Shown: positions 12,554 through 23,616 of the stretch, piece after piece
Numbering within the stretch: position 1 is the first letter of the stretch
Layout: every line of letters begins with the position of its first letter
Source of the DNA: Citrus sinensis
Lineage: Eukaryota > Streptophyta > Magnoliopsida > Sapindales > Rutaceae
DNA: 64,000 nt
Assembly: GCF_022201045.2 (NCBI RefSeq)
Contig: NC_068559.1
Coordinates: 558,001-622,000 of the forward strand
Direction of reading: 5' to 3'
Notes under the pieces: generated by a model
Database searches by the model: none
Told to the model about the DNA's origin: nothing
The model's input: the letters and a program-made list of their open reading frames with translations, nothing else
Position numbers and translations under genes: made by a program

Positions 12554-13546
12554 CAGAGATGGACAATGGGCCGAGATCGGCATCAAAGTAAGGCTCATGC
12601 GTACTCGTACCGTATCTTTTTTTTTTTTTGCTTAGGCCTGACCCGATACACGTGTTGTGTTCGCTTGTGTTGTGCCCACACATGTCGTGTTGTGGGTCTT
12701 GTCGTGCCGTGCCTAAGAAAAAAATCCAATAAATTTTTTTCTTTTTTTAAAAAAAAATTTTAAGAGCACATGTCAAACTGTTGGTTTGCTTTTTTTAAAG
12801 TTTATGTATTTTTTTTAGGTTTATACCTTTATTCAAATTTAATAGAATCGAAAATTCAAAACTCAAGTCTATATTTAATAATAATAAACTAATAATAGTA
12901 AGATAATGTAATATTAATTACTAATTTTGATTTTATAGTATTATAATTTTTTTTAATACTTAACGACGACGACGACGACGACGACAACAACAATAATAAT
13001 AATAAATTTTCTTAAGGGTTAACTTACTTGCTAACTTGGACTTACATAGAGTCATAAATCACAGTTTACAATAATATTAATGCATATTTATAATTTTATT
13101 CATTAAAATCATGATATCAATTATTTATTTAATAAATTATAAATATAAATCAATTATAATATTTTTTAACTAAGAATTAACTGAAGTTAAACAAATTCAA
13201 TTTCAAGTTTCAAGTTATTTGTAAAATCATAAAATTTAGTTTACTTTCAAAAAATAAAAAGTATTTATTGTAGATTTTTTAATCGTGTCATGCTTAGCCC
13301 ATCTCTAATCGTGCCGTGCTTTTAAGGCTCGCGTGCCTAAAGTTTTAAGCCCAGCTCAGCCCACGTGTGTGTTGTGCTGTGCCATGCCGTGCCACACCAC
13401 ATGTCCCACCGAAACGTGCTCGTGTCTTGCCGTGTCGTGCCACGTGTCCCACCGAAACGTGCTCGTGTCTTGCAGTGCTGTATGGACACGTGTTGTGCCG
13501 ATGCCCGTGCCGTGCCATATGCCATCCGGCCCATTAGTCATCTCTG
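12554..13546. mobile_element. non-autonomous hAT element
   Basis: The left end CAGAGATGGACAATGGGCCG pairs with the right end, which reads inward CAGAGATGACTAATGGGCCG, and CA(G)RATG-type ends are a hAT hallmark. The flanks AGTATTTA (12546-12553) and AGTGTTTA (13547-13554) form an 8-bp target duplication with one mismatch. Subterminal regions are packed with GTGCCGTGCC and CGTGTTGTG motifs, as is usual for transposase-binding subterminal repeats. A 42-base block ending in CTCGTGTCTTGC (about 13401-13472) occurs twice in tandem. No transposase is encoded. The 993-bp length and decayed ends suggest an old insertion. Confidence 0.8.
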
Positions 13547-14733
13547 AGTGTTTAGTAAATACTAGATATTATAAATTGAAAGCTATTATATTTTTAATAA
13601 ATTTATTAAAATTATTATTTAAAAATTATATTTATTATATATTATTAATTTTTATTTCATAATTATTATTTTTATACACCAACCATGCCTTAAAAGTTAC
13701 AGTATATTTATCGCGCTATATCTATCATTATCAACAAGCATATAGACTACCGGCATCGGATGATAGAATTTTCTACAGTTCTGGACTTGTATACGAGTCA
13801 CGAGAGGCTTCCCATTCAAACCGAATCGAAACCGAAAGTACTTGTCACCTAATGTTAATCGAGTGAGAGATCTAACTTTTCAGTTTTCACATTTGTTTTT
13901 AAAGCAGAGGTTGGGGTTTTAGATCGTTGTCATCAATAGAACAAGAAATGACATAATTGTTCGAAACCCACCCATAATGCTTGTCCAATTCGAACTTATT
14001 TTTAAGTAATGTCGATAATGACATTCCTCACCAGTCGCCCTGTTACCCTTCCTGCGTACATTAGACACGGCTGTAATTGAAATTATATAAGATTAGGATG
14101 AGACAGGCGCAGACAGTTGGTCATATAATCTATGGGCATTATTGTCCAATTGTTCAATTTTAGCACATGAGTTTTTTTTATCAAGTAATTAAAAATTTTG
14201 GGTTATTTTCATGAATTTTTTGCAATAAGAAACCAATGTCATACTATTGGTGAATTTTTCCAAGTGATGTGTCCCCAAGCGTAGAGTAATAAAGTTCATT
14301 CAACTTGGGGGCTTGAAACTTGTTCAGCACAAGACTGAAAAACCAAAACCAAAACCAGGGAGACAAGCCAAAACCAAAGTCTGTAAAACCGCTAACTTGG
14401 CTTCAAGATGATACACGAATCCTTATCGTACGCCAGTCTCGAGTGCTTTTTTGAGTTATCGTACGCTCCCACACAAAAAAGGAAATTAACTAACTGGCAT
14501 CTCTAGCCAAGCTACCTGCAGCAGACCAAAGCTCGCCGTACTTATCTACCCAACAGAAAAGAAGCTTAAACTGCAGATTATTGTCTGAACCAGAAGAGGT
14601 ACCACAATTGTGCCAACTTTGTTGCTCTGCTTTCATAGTACAAGTTTAAATCTTTGGATATTTGAGCTAGGGTTTAGCTGTATATGTGGAGTGGGTTTTG
14701 TTGGATCTGATTTAGCGGTCTAGGGTTTCTTCC

Positions 14734-14875
14734 ATGCAAAACAAGAGGAACCCATATCTCAAATGTATTTTTCATGCAGCAACAACAACAACAACATGAA
14801 GGGAAGATAAGGTTTTGGATTTGGCCTGTATCTGTTGGATTTGAGTTTCTCTTCTCTTGCCATATTCGTAGTTAG
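14734..14875 (+). other. two overlapping upstream ORFs in the AHL leader
   Basis: A 21-codon ORF (14734-14799) ends in a run of Thr codons. It is overlapped in another frame by a 33-codon ORF (14774-14875) that begins Met followed by six Gln. Both lie within 200 bases upstream of the AHL start codon at 14932. The shared (CAA)n tract encodes the Gln run in one frame and Thr in the other. Whether they lie in the mRNA cannot be seen from DNA alone. Confidence 0.35.
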
Positions 14876-14931
14876 CTAGTGCTAGACGTATATCTCTCAA
14901 ATTTTCTTTTCCCAAGAAACAAACAAAAAGC

Positions 14932-15948
14932 ATGGCTAATCGATGGTGGGCTGGAAATATAGCAATGAGAGGAGCTCCAACGCTTCATCTGAGAAACCCG
15001 GCTGAAGATGACCGTTCCGGTCTAACCGGCCGTCTCGGTTCACACCAAAGAGAGCAAGAACTCCTCGTTGACACAAATAATAACAACACAAATACCCCTA
15101 CCGCCACTCACCAAAATCAAGAAGATCAAGAAGAAAATCTTGGAGGTGACAACAACAACCAAGAAGCCGAAGAACAAGGGTTGACCCTTGAAACTGTCGA
15201 ACCGGGTTCCAGCGGCGGCGGCGGCTCCGGCTCAATCTCTCGTCGACCCAGAGGCCGGCCACCCGGTTCAAAGAACAAACCGAAACCCCCTATTGTCATC
15301 ACCAAAGAAAGCCCCAACTCTCTCCGCAGCCACGTGCTTGAAATCACCAGCGGCACCGATATCGTCGAGAGCATTGCCAATTTTGCTCAGCGACGCCACC
15401 GTGGGGTGTCTATATTGAGTGGGAGTGGAATTGTGACCAATGTGAGTCTTCGGCAACCGGCAGCACCCGGTGGACTCATAACTTTGCATGGAAGATTTGA
15501 GATTTTATCGTTATCAGGTGCGTTTTTGCCCGCTCCATCCCCCCCGGGGGCCACGGGGCTAACAGTGTACTTAGCGGGCGGTCAGGGGCAGGTGGTTGGC
15601 GGGACGGTAATGGGGGCATTAATGGCATCAGGGCCGGTTATGGTGATAGCAGCTACATTTACTAATGCTACATATGAGAGGCTCCCTATGGAGGATGAAG
15701 AAGATATGGGTCAGTCTCAGAGTTTGCAGCAGCAAGGAAATGGAAATGGAGGGACTAATAGTGGCGGCGGAGGTAGCGGTGCTGGTGGGGGCCAGTCTCA
15801 GGTTCTGGGTGGTGGTGATCATCAAGGTGGTGGTACAACAACAATGCCAATGCCAATATACAATTTGCCTCCAAATTTGATGCCCAATGGACAAATGCCA
15901 CATGACGTATTTTGGGGGCCGCCGCCTCGACCACCTCCGTTTAACTAA
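14932..15948 (+). CDS. AHL15-like AT-hook motif nuclear-localized protein
   Basis: This single-exon gene encodes 338 residues. The N-terminus ([14 protein letters not shown]) and the end ([15 protein letters not shown]) closely resemble Arabidopsis AHL15. One AT-hook, [15 protein letters not shown] (about residues 103-117), binds the minor groove of AT-rich DNA. It is followed by the PPC/DUF296 domain (about 130-250), which contains [14 protein letters not shown] and [15 protein letters not shown] and mediates trimer formation and partner binding. One AT-hook with an intronless gene fits clade A of the family, whose members regulate hypocotyl growth, flowering and juvenile-to-adult transition. 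Low-complexity Asn- and Gly-rich stretches flank the domains. The high-GC coding region stands out from its AT-rich flanks. Confidence 0.93.
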   Translation: MANRWWAGNIAMRGAPTLHLRNPAEDDRSGLTGRLGSHQREQELLVDTNNNNTNTPTATHQNQEDQEENLGGDNNNQEAEEQGLTLETVEPGSSGGGGSGSISRRPRGRPPGSKNKPKPPIVITKESPNSLRSHVLEITSGTDIVESIANFAQRRHRGVSILSGSGIVTNVSLRQPAAPGGLITLHGRFEILSLSGAFLPAPSPPGATGLTVYLAGGQGQVVGGTVMGALMASGPVMVIAATFTNATYERLPMEDEEDMGQSQSLQQQGNGNGGTNSGGGGSGAGGGQSQVLGGGDHQGGGTTTMPMPIYNLPPNLMPNGQMPHDVFWGPPPRPPPFN

Positions 15949-18793
15949 TGGGAAGAGAGTTGGGTCAAAAGTGCATGCATTTTGCTGACCGGTTTTGTCC
16001 AAAAATGTACTGATCATCATAATCTATTGTAAGCATAGCTAGCAATTATGGAAGGTAGGTTCCTTTTTAATCTTTTGTGAATCTTGACCAAGTTCTCTCT
16101 ATTGTTAATTAATGTTTTGGAACTTGTGGATTGTTCTTGTTTTGCTCTCTAATCAACTTTTTATGTTGTAGACTTTAGTTTCTGATGATATAGGAAATTA
16201 AAGAAGCAATAGTCAAGCAAAATGCAGTTCTTGCTATACCGAAATTTTTTTGATGGATCAATGAAATCACTTTCTTGTATAAACGGTAAGCTTTTCAGAA
16301 GTTTATGTGATTTTATGCCCTTACTGTGGTGAGGGTAAAAAATATATGAAATGAATTTGAATTTTTTTTTTTGTAATGATTGAAGTTGAATTAATAATTA
16401 ACTACCTAGTTGAATTAAGCATGGTGTTGGGGGGGGGGGGGGGTGGGGGAGGCGCGGGGCTGTTACTGACAGGGAAAGGCAGATATGGTTGGGGTTTGAT
16501 TCATTGGCATTTTCTCTCAAAAGTCCCCTTTTCACTTCAAGTTAAAATTATGGTGCATGCATTTGCATCATTATTTCTGGTAGACAAAAGCCATGGTTGG
16601 TTCCCAACTTGATTTGTGTCCCTGCAAGTTGAATTGGAAAGTTTACACATGTTGGGTCTTTTAGGGCTTGTGTGGGATCTAGCTACATTAGACATGAACG
16701 GAAATCCACGCCCAAGAATAGCTATTTGATATTTGGCATATATATGGAAACCTTTCTGGTAACATCTAGGATGTACTTGGCCTTTCTCAGTACATGTAAA
16801 GCATGCTCACTTTTTGGGCAGATTCCATTGAATCACCCTTATCTCCATTAGTCCATTTACAGGTTGATATAGGCTACCTAGTTTAAATATTGTGTTAAAT
16901 TTATTTACAGCTCTAATTGTCATCGGACCAAGACCGATTCAACAATTCATGCTTGCTATGGTATTTCGCTTTTATACTTGATTGTTTACATCTCTATTAG
17001 TGAAGTTATGGTTGTTTAGTAAAATGGCAAATCGATTCAAGTGGACTTCCAATTGTTGGTGGGAATTATTGTTGTTTGCAATAAGAACTCGCCTTGTTTA
17101 TTTTATCTCTTCCTTTCATTTTAAAGTCTCTATTCAACACCTTCGTCTTGTGAACAGTTAAGCTAACTTGTTATGATATGATGACTTAAGTTTTATCTAT
17201 TTCATATCGTAGTTTGGGCTTTTTCTTTAATCTGCAACTTAGAAGGATGAGTTCTTTTGAAGGCTGTAACTTCATCCATCATACTCTTATAGATTGTGCT
17301 GAGAAGATGCGTAAGTCATATACAACACCAAATGATTGCATTAGTTTGACAAATTGTAAGGAAATTTTGTCTCTTCTACACTCTTTTAGTCAATGGTAGT
17401 TGATATGTATTGTTCGTGTCATCAATCTTTTGAGTTTGCACTTTAACCTTTGATAGTGAATCATGTCTAAAAGTCAATTCCTAATCTACCAAACTGGTAT
17501 AAGTCCATCTCTTGCAGATTCATTTGAGAGTGTTTGTCTTTGAGCTTGCACTTGTGTCCATATCTTGATGTTCCGCGAATGTGTGTTTCAAGAACAATAT
17601 TTTATCTTAGCTTTGGTTGTTGGCAAGAATGTTGGTTGTAATTGTATGTACTACTTAAACTTGGGACTTGATGATCAGTAGAATTGTTATATATAAATTA
17701 ATGACACTTGTTATTCAACGTGTGTGCTTGAGCTGAGATAATTAGCGTGATATATGCATTAGAAGAAGAACGCAGGGTGATACGAAAAGGAAGATCTATC
17801 GGTTTTCATTAGCCTTAGCCAAGTTTTTCTTTTTTTGGATTGGATGGCATTTATGTCTATGAAATCTTAACTGCTAGGTAATCATACAGGAATCCCATAT
17901 TACCTCATATTAGATATAAGATGGTTGGTGCAATCAGATTGTGTCATTTCTTGGCTATTCATCTGAGGTGCTTAATTGTTTTTACACCTTTAAACTTGTG
18001 CATGAAGTAGTAGTATACACTGGAATAAATTTAATTTTGCATCTGGGTAATCCCTCATTTCTTATCTGCGGAGTTAGCATTCCCAGCAGCTACATGCGGA
18101 CTTTTGACTCGTGCATATGTTTTTATTGCTTTGACATTTGCCAGGATGTTTTTGCTTTTATGATTAGAATTACAGTACTGCAGCTGTAATTGCTTGCTCT
18201 TTTTAATTTGATTATTTTCATTTTCGGATTTGGTTGAAGAAGATGGAGAGATGGGGCAGTCTCCTAATTTTCTTAGATTATTTTGCATTTATTTTTGTAC
18301 TAAGAAAATGTTGATGTTCATTGGAATTTTCGTGAATAGAAAAAATGCGGTCTTTCTTCACTCTGGATTCATTTTCAGGCTTAAACCCTAATTCCTAAAC
18401 CCAAGTTTGCCTAAATTTCGGGTTTGAAACACTTTAAGCCAATGTAGTAAATAAATAAAATAATAGAAGGATTATGATTTTTTTTTTAAGATCTTGTGTC
18501 ACGTAATTGTACGTAGTTAATATATATATATATATGTATTAACCACCTATTACCCATACCCATGTGAATATTGTCCAGAAGGAATTTAAATTATGATAGA
18601 ACCTTGATCCATAATAGAAACCATACTCAGGACCAACTTAATTTGGCCTAGATTAAATTTTTATAAAGGATAAATATTTGTTTTGTTCTTATATTTTGAT
18701 TTAACTATTTATTTATTCTTTATATTTAAAAACATATATTGAAATATTTCTGTAATTAAATATGTTATATTTTTTTCTTATCTTTTTCTTTCC
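15949..18793. other. 3' region and intergenic DNA without a recognised gene
   Basis: The first few hundred bases are probably the AHL 3' UTR. Beyond that I see only short ORFs of under 90 codons, none resembling a known family. A G-run lies at 16429-16443, and an AT microsatellite (TATATATATATATATG) occurs near 18522-18536. A non-coding transcript cannot be excluded. Confidence 0.5.
16429..16465 (+). repeat. G15 homopolymer and G-rich tract
   Basis: Fifteen consecutive G residues (16429-16443) are followed by T, five G, AGGCGC and four more G. This is strikingly unlike the AT-rich surroundings. On the plus strand it could fold as a G-quadruplex. The exact run length may be affected by sequencing error. 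Confidence 0.8.
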
Positions 18794-18801
18794 TCTTACA
18801 G

Positions 18802-19801
18802 TAGGGGTGTCAAAAAAACCCGCCCGGACCAGATCCGGCCAATCCGGTCCGGGCAAAACCCGGACTGCATATACTAAAAAAGCGGATCCGGGTTTCCGAA
18901 TTTAAAACCCGGACATTTCCGGCCACGGTCCGGGTTTAGCACCAAAACCTGGAACCCGGACCCGGACCCGTTTTTAGAATAAACTAAAAAAAAAAAAAAC
19001 TAAAACTAAAACCAGTTACCAATAATGGCCATGGAGCTCGCTAGCTCGGCCGCAGTGATGTAGCCGTTGCCGTCGCAATCGAAGGACCGAAAGGCCTCCA
19101 TGAGTTGTTCTTGGTTGACCAAGACTTGCTCGCTGATGTCGGGGAGTATTAGAGCAACCAATTTGTCGAATTCGACAAGGCCGTTGCCGTTGGAATCCAT
19201 GTCGGCCAACAAAATGTGCAGCTGGTCGCCGGTTGGCTTGAGCCCCAGGGCGCGCAGGAGTGCGGCCAGTTCCAGCTGCGTGAGGCTGCCGTCCGAGTCC
19301 ATGTCGAAACGCATGAATATGTCTTTGAGCTGTTTTAGTTGCTCCGATTGAACTGTTTCCATCACCGTCATTGTTGATTAAAGATATATGGGAATGGGGT
19401 GAAGGAAAGAAAGAAACAAAAATAAGATTCAAGGAAAAAAAGAAAAAAGAAAAAAAAATGCTGTGTTTTGTGTTCTTTTGTTTTTGTGCTTTTGTTTGTT
19501 TAAGACGCAGTGATGTAACCATCACCATGCATGCTTTTGTGACAGCCATTTCATTTCATCTCTTCATCTTCATGTTCTGCCACTGCTAGCAGCCCTGTGC
19601 CTTTTGTCTTCTTTTCGAAATAATTGTTTGCAGGCATAGAAGTCCGGAAGACAAAACCCGGACCCGGGACACGCCGGGCTCAAGCCCGGACCGGACATGC
19701 AAAAGCCGGGTTTTGTCCGGGTCTGGGTTTCAATTTTTTGCGTCCGGTCCGGTCCCGGGTTGCACCAAACTCGGACCGGACCCGGAATTTTGCCAAGCCT
19801 A
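18802..19801. mobile_element. hAT-type non-autonomous element carrying a captured gene (Pack-type)
   Basis: The element is exactly 1000 bp and is flanked by a perfect 8-bp duplication TCTTACAG (18794-18801 and 19802-19809). The ends are imperfect inverted repeats: the left reads TAGGGGTGTCAAAA, and the right, read inward, reads TAGGCTTGGCAAAA. Both subterminal regions (about 170 bases each) are dense in CCGGACC/CCCGGAC repeats in opposite orientation. An 8-bp duplication and TAGGGGTG ends point to the hAT superfamily. No transposase is present. The middle (about 19006-19620) is unrelated to the subterminal repeats and contains a calmodulin-like gene fragment with its leader. Confidence 0.85.
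19006..19371 (-). CDS. truncated calmodulin-like (CML15/16-type) EF-hand ORF captured inside a hAT element
   Basis: An open frame of 121 codons starts at ATG 19371. It matches the first three EF-hands of a CML15/16-like calcium sensor, which normally has about 150 residues and four EF-hands. Loop 1 (D23-E34, DMDSDGSLTQLE) and loop 3 (D98-E109, DCDGNGYITAAE) keep all canonical ligands. Loop 2 (D59-K70) ends in Lys where Glu normally sits at position 12, so it may bind calcium poorly. Similarity stops after ELASSMAIIG: the frame runs into element sequence and a TAG, losing EF-hand 4. The pyrimidine-rich DNA upstream (19372 to about 19620) looks like the original 5' UTR. GC content is well above the surroundings. 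Expression is unknown; it may be a transcribed chimera or a passenger pseudogene. Confidence 0.65.
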   Translation of the reverse strand: MTVMETVQSEQLKQLKDIFMRFDMDSDGSLTQLELAALLRALGLKPTGDQLHILLADMDSNGNGLVEFDKLVALILPDISEQVLVNQEQLMEAFRSFDCDGNGYITAAELASSMAIIGNWF

Positions 19802-19809
19802 TCTTACAG

Positions 19810-21757
19810 TAATACCCTTTGCAATCATAATCTTAATATTAATTAATTAATTAATAATTATTTATTAACAAATTAATCAATAAATAATAGAGTGAAAGAA
19901 GTAGTAATTTGGTACTTGTGCAACAATCTTGTTAATAACTATTTGTAAATAATTAATATAAACTAACTTTAAGTAATATTTAATATTCTTGTTAATAATT
20001 ATTTTATAAAAAATAATTTATTAAATTAATTCTACAAGTAAAATAATAATAAAAATATTTGTTTAAATTTTTATATTACTTTTAAGGTTGATTTGATAGA
20101 TTATTATTTTCTTCTTTTAATTAATGTCTTTAAGGATACATATTTAACCACATGAATATCTTGAAGTATGTTTTTAGATATAAGGACCAAACACATATTT
20201 TAATTCAAGATATAAGGATAAATAAATATTTATCCTCTTTTATAAATAGAGGGTTTGGTCTGAATTTTTGCTATATATGTATACATTTGTTTTATTCCGT
20301 TTCTTCTTCTTCTTGTTTTTTTTAATAATTATACAAATACTGATAAATACAGATCAATGCCTCACACATATCAAAGTTGAATATGTAGATAGGGCAAATT
20401 CCATTTTTTATTTTTAAATAAAAGAAAAAGATTCTCTCCTCATTCCTCTACACGACACCGTGGTCCTCAAAATTTCAAATGAAAATGTTCTCTCGTCATT
20501 CCTCCATGGATCGACATCGAGAGAATATATAAAAATTATATTCTATTCAAACCAATTGAAATTTAAAAAGGAGACATACATGCACAAATGCGGAAAGCAC
20601 AATTCATAATTCAAGGGATGTGATGTGGGTGTGGGTGTAATTGGTTTCATCAAATGACATATTTTGTGCGCGCGTGTGTGTGAGTAAACAAGATTTAATG
20701 ACTCGGCAGCAAGTTTATAAAAATTAATATCCGTTTGATTCACACCCAAGCATAACATTAGTTGGTAAATACTAAATACACAGGTGTTCTTTAACTATCG
20801 ATTAATAAATAATGTAATAGAGGCAGATCGGGTATATTTTGAGAGATTTTATTATTAATTAAACTAAATGGACACTCATATAACCAACCCCCAAAATATG
20901 ATACATCTCATTTTATTTATTTAGACACAGCACACATGAGTAAACATATACTTATAAATCTTATATATCATCATGTCTACTCATAAAGTGATATAAAATG
21001 ATGTTTTGAGGTGCCAAATTATCACTTTATGTATGAAATACAAACTTTTGGGAGCATAATATTACCATTAAGATAATTTAGCCATTTAACCACTCTCATC
21101 AGGATTTCTTCCCTGTTGAGAAATTATAAGAAGATTAAGAACATTCAACTCTTGTCTCATCAGTAATCAGACTCGCGACCGTAATAAGACCTTCTTTTAT
21201 TTTTGAAAGGTCGGGGCTTACTATTAAATTCTCCCCGATCAGATTTCGCTTTCATAAAGATAGAATTTTGGATTCGTGATGGACCCATTTCCACTAAATA
21301 TACACAAAATAATTGACTATAATTATAATGAATTAGTAATCAATTTGATAACGTTATGTCATGAGTTGAATGTCACTTAATAATTGGTTTTCAAGGTCAA
21401 TTGTCTAAACCAATAATTCGTGCCAACGTGATTGTAATTGGAAATAATTTGCTTTTGTTATTTCTTGCCAGATTGAAACATCTCATTGGTTAATTTTGTC
21501 GTAATCTAATTGATTGATGACTTGATGTGTGTTTTTATTCCACGGTTTGGGACAGCTAGATAGATATGAGGATTTCATTTATTGAACACCAACCGTTCCC
21601 TCTTTCTCTGAAGAGTTGTTATTGGTCTCTATTATGGTGAGGAATTTCAACATCAATTACTTGCTGGTTGAAGCTGATTTTCTACAACGGCATGCATAAA
21701 CAGAGAGAGCCCCCAGTCGAGACCTAATTTTCATCATCCGACACTCGGAATAAGTTA
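19810..21757. other. AT-rich intergenic DNA
   Basis: No gene was recognised. There are long TAA/TTAAT-rich stretches near 19837-20060 and a short GTGTGTG run near 20670-20685. ORFs are short and unlike known proteins. Confidence 0.55.
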
Positions 21758-21871
21758 CGGTGGATCAAAATAAGAATGCCACACACGCTCGATCGCTTGC
21801 TGGCTGATGGCATAGCAGTTCCAATTCTTACCGAAGCCAAAATTGATGAGCCGTTCGATCGGCTGCGATGA
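21758..21871 (+). pseudogene. small F-box C-terminal relic
   Basis: A 37-codon open stretch ends in TGA and includes GIAVPILTEAKIDEPF. This matches the segment GRAVPILTKTEIDELL of the F-box pseudogene at 22515-23607 and GRAVPILTKIEIDEML of the copy at 48035. The residues just upstream (WIKIRMPHTL) match WLIKMPHART. It appears to be a third, heavily reduced copy of the same local F-box family, on the opposite strand to its neighbour. The match is short, so the call is tentative. Confidence 0.35.
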
Positions 21872-22193
21872 AGAGGGTGAATCAGCACTTTCACACATAA
21901 CAACAGCGTTTGTTTACTCTTGATGAATGACAAGTGGATGTAAGAGAAACCGCACAAAACACGCACCTGCTCTTAAACGTATCTGCAAATGATAGACTAA
22001 CATCGGTTTGGTAGATTAATTAAGAATTAAGTTACTTTTGAGTCATGATTTGCTGGCAAAGGTTTATGGTCATTTTTTTTGTACACCGTTTATAATTCAT
22101 ATTATATGAGATTACAATTAGACTATACTCATATTATTTGAGATTCACAGTTCATAAAAAAAAAATCATCTCCACTCAATTATTTGTTAACTC

Positions 22194-22311
22194 CTACAAT
22201 AATTGAGAATAAATTTTAACTCCTGAAATATTGTGTGGGGCTCGAACTGCTTCTACAATAATTGAGTGGAATTTTAAGTTCTAAAATGCTGTGAGGGCTG
22301 TTTACGAGGAC
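22194..22311. repeat. 59-bp tandem duplication
   Basis: Two diverged copies (22194-22252 and 22253-22311) share CTACAATAATTGAG followed by a similar AATTTTAA...CTGAAATATTGTG block. No coding sense or transposon ends were found. Confidence 0.55.
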
Positions 22312-22514
22312 AGCAGCCCTCATGGACACTTAATTGTCTAAAAATATTCAAAAATTTGCCAACAATCATCGTAGAAACTAATTGTCCTATTGCATCAACC
22401 ACATTCGACTAAAAGATTATAAAAGAGACAAAATTCCTGAAAATTTGTCCAACTAATGCAACCGTTTGTTGTTGTATCAATTCAAAGGCTATAAAAAACT
22501 GAAACTGGATACAC

Positions 22515-23607
22515 TTAGAAGAAGATCAAGCGATAGGAAATGGAGAAGGCGGCACTCGCGGTTGAAGTAAGGGAACAAATGGCAGTACTTCCACATGAAG
22601 GCATGACCAACATAACATAATAGAAGATATTCATATCCTTTCTGAAAAACACAATTTGTGAATTCTCTGGGAAAAATACTATAAGTGTTGGATAATCCTT
22701 CTCCGAGTGAAATGGTATAACTGTTGGATAATCCAAAGGTGCCAGAAAATAATAGGGAACACTTGGTTTAAAATCTATCACATAACACTGCCTCCATTCC
22801 GTTTCAGGAACCACCAAAGAATTATTGTAATTAGTGAGTTTCTTTCGAAGAACAAAAGATCAAAACCCCACGAAAACGTTATGGTAGCCACTTTGAAGCA
22901 ACTCATCGATTTCAGTTTTTGTGAGAATCGGAACAGCTCTACCAGTCATACGTGCAAGTAGCATTCTGATCAACCACAAGTTATCCGCGGCCGTGTTGGG
23001 GTCGTATGCAACGAAAGTTTGCAATGAATAGGTATCGATTGCGACTCTGCTGTACATAGAGTTGTTGTAAGCACCACCCCTACTTTCGATTCGAACCACC
23101 ATGAGATTCGGGATGATAATGGAAACCAATAACAAGATTTATGGGATTGCACCCCCTGTTAGGACGAGGGAGAAGGAAGCATTGGTCAGTAACAGGATTG
23201 CACACAAAGTATGTCACGGGATGGCGGCCGCAAAGGGTCAAACCACTGAAGAAACCCAAGATGAAACCAATCCTTTTCAAAAAAAAAGGACGAGATGTTA
23301 AAGGCATGCCTTGTTTGCAGACTGGTAAGAAGGAGAGCTTAGGGGCCCCTTCTTGTTCGATTGTAGTCCAGTATCAGGACTTGCAGCCCTGGAAAAATCC
23401 TAGCAATTGCAACTGTTGTGATTCTCTATTGAGCCTGCGCCGGCGCTGGTATTGGGCATAGAATGAGGGGTCAAAGAGTAAACGGTTCGATGTTTTTGAC
23501 AATGATCTATATTGGAATATGTATTTTACAGGCAATTGAAGGAAGATTTCAAGAATGATATCATCGCTCAATTCAACATGACGATGACGATGAATATGAT
23601 CACCCAT
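22515..23607 (-). pseudogene. F-box protein pseudogene
   Basis: Read on the minus strand, the frame starting at 23607 encodes an F-box (VELSDDIILEIFLQLPVK, then SLSKTSNRLLFDPSFYAQY), the domain that binds SKP1 in SCF ubiquitin ligases. The C-terminal F-box-associated region continues only in other frames: about 23307-23080 (GRHPVTYFVCNPVTDQCFLLP), then 23135-22860 (AADNLWLIRMLLARMTGR, then AVPILTKTEIDELL), then 22817-22515 (TEWRQCYVIDFKPSVPYY). At least three frame changes separate these parts, so no full protein can be made. Compared with the partial copy at 48035, its 3' end also lacks about 35 bases. The order of parts shows a decayed single-exon F-box gene. Confidence 0.75.
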
Positions 23608-23616
23608 ATTAATCAA

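Larger units (their letters stand above)
8223..14931. other. gene-poor intergenic region
   Basis: No convincing coding gene was found in this 6.7-kb stretch. It holds a MULE- or hAT-like MITE (10031-10676), a hAT-type element (12554-13546) with a (CGA)n microsatellite inside it near 12962-12986, and otherwise AT-rich DNA with long A/T runs. The ORFs around 11694-12124 overlap a CTCTCCCTCTC low-complexity tract and match nothing I recognise. The last few hundred bases should contain the promoter and leader of the AHL gene. Confidence 0.6.

Noticed and set aside
12962-13006. (CGA)n/(CAA)n/(TAA)n run considered as a CRISPR-like or functional array
   Set aside because: It is a simple microsatellite without spacers. 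No CRISPR array is expected in a plant nuclear genome and none was seen.
13333-13662. 109-codon ORF with repeated CHT/VSHR text
   Set aside because: It is produced by the GTGCC-type repeats of the hAT element at 12554-13546.
19016-19549. 177-codon minus-strand ORF over the captured calmodulin-like fragment
   Set aside because: It lies in a different frame from the EF-hand reading, has no family resemblance and low-complexity Phe/Ser runs. It is a shadow of the real frame and the pyrimidine-rich leader.
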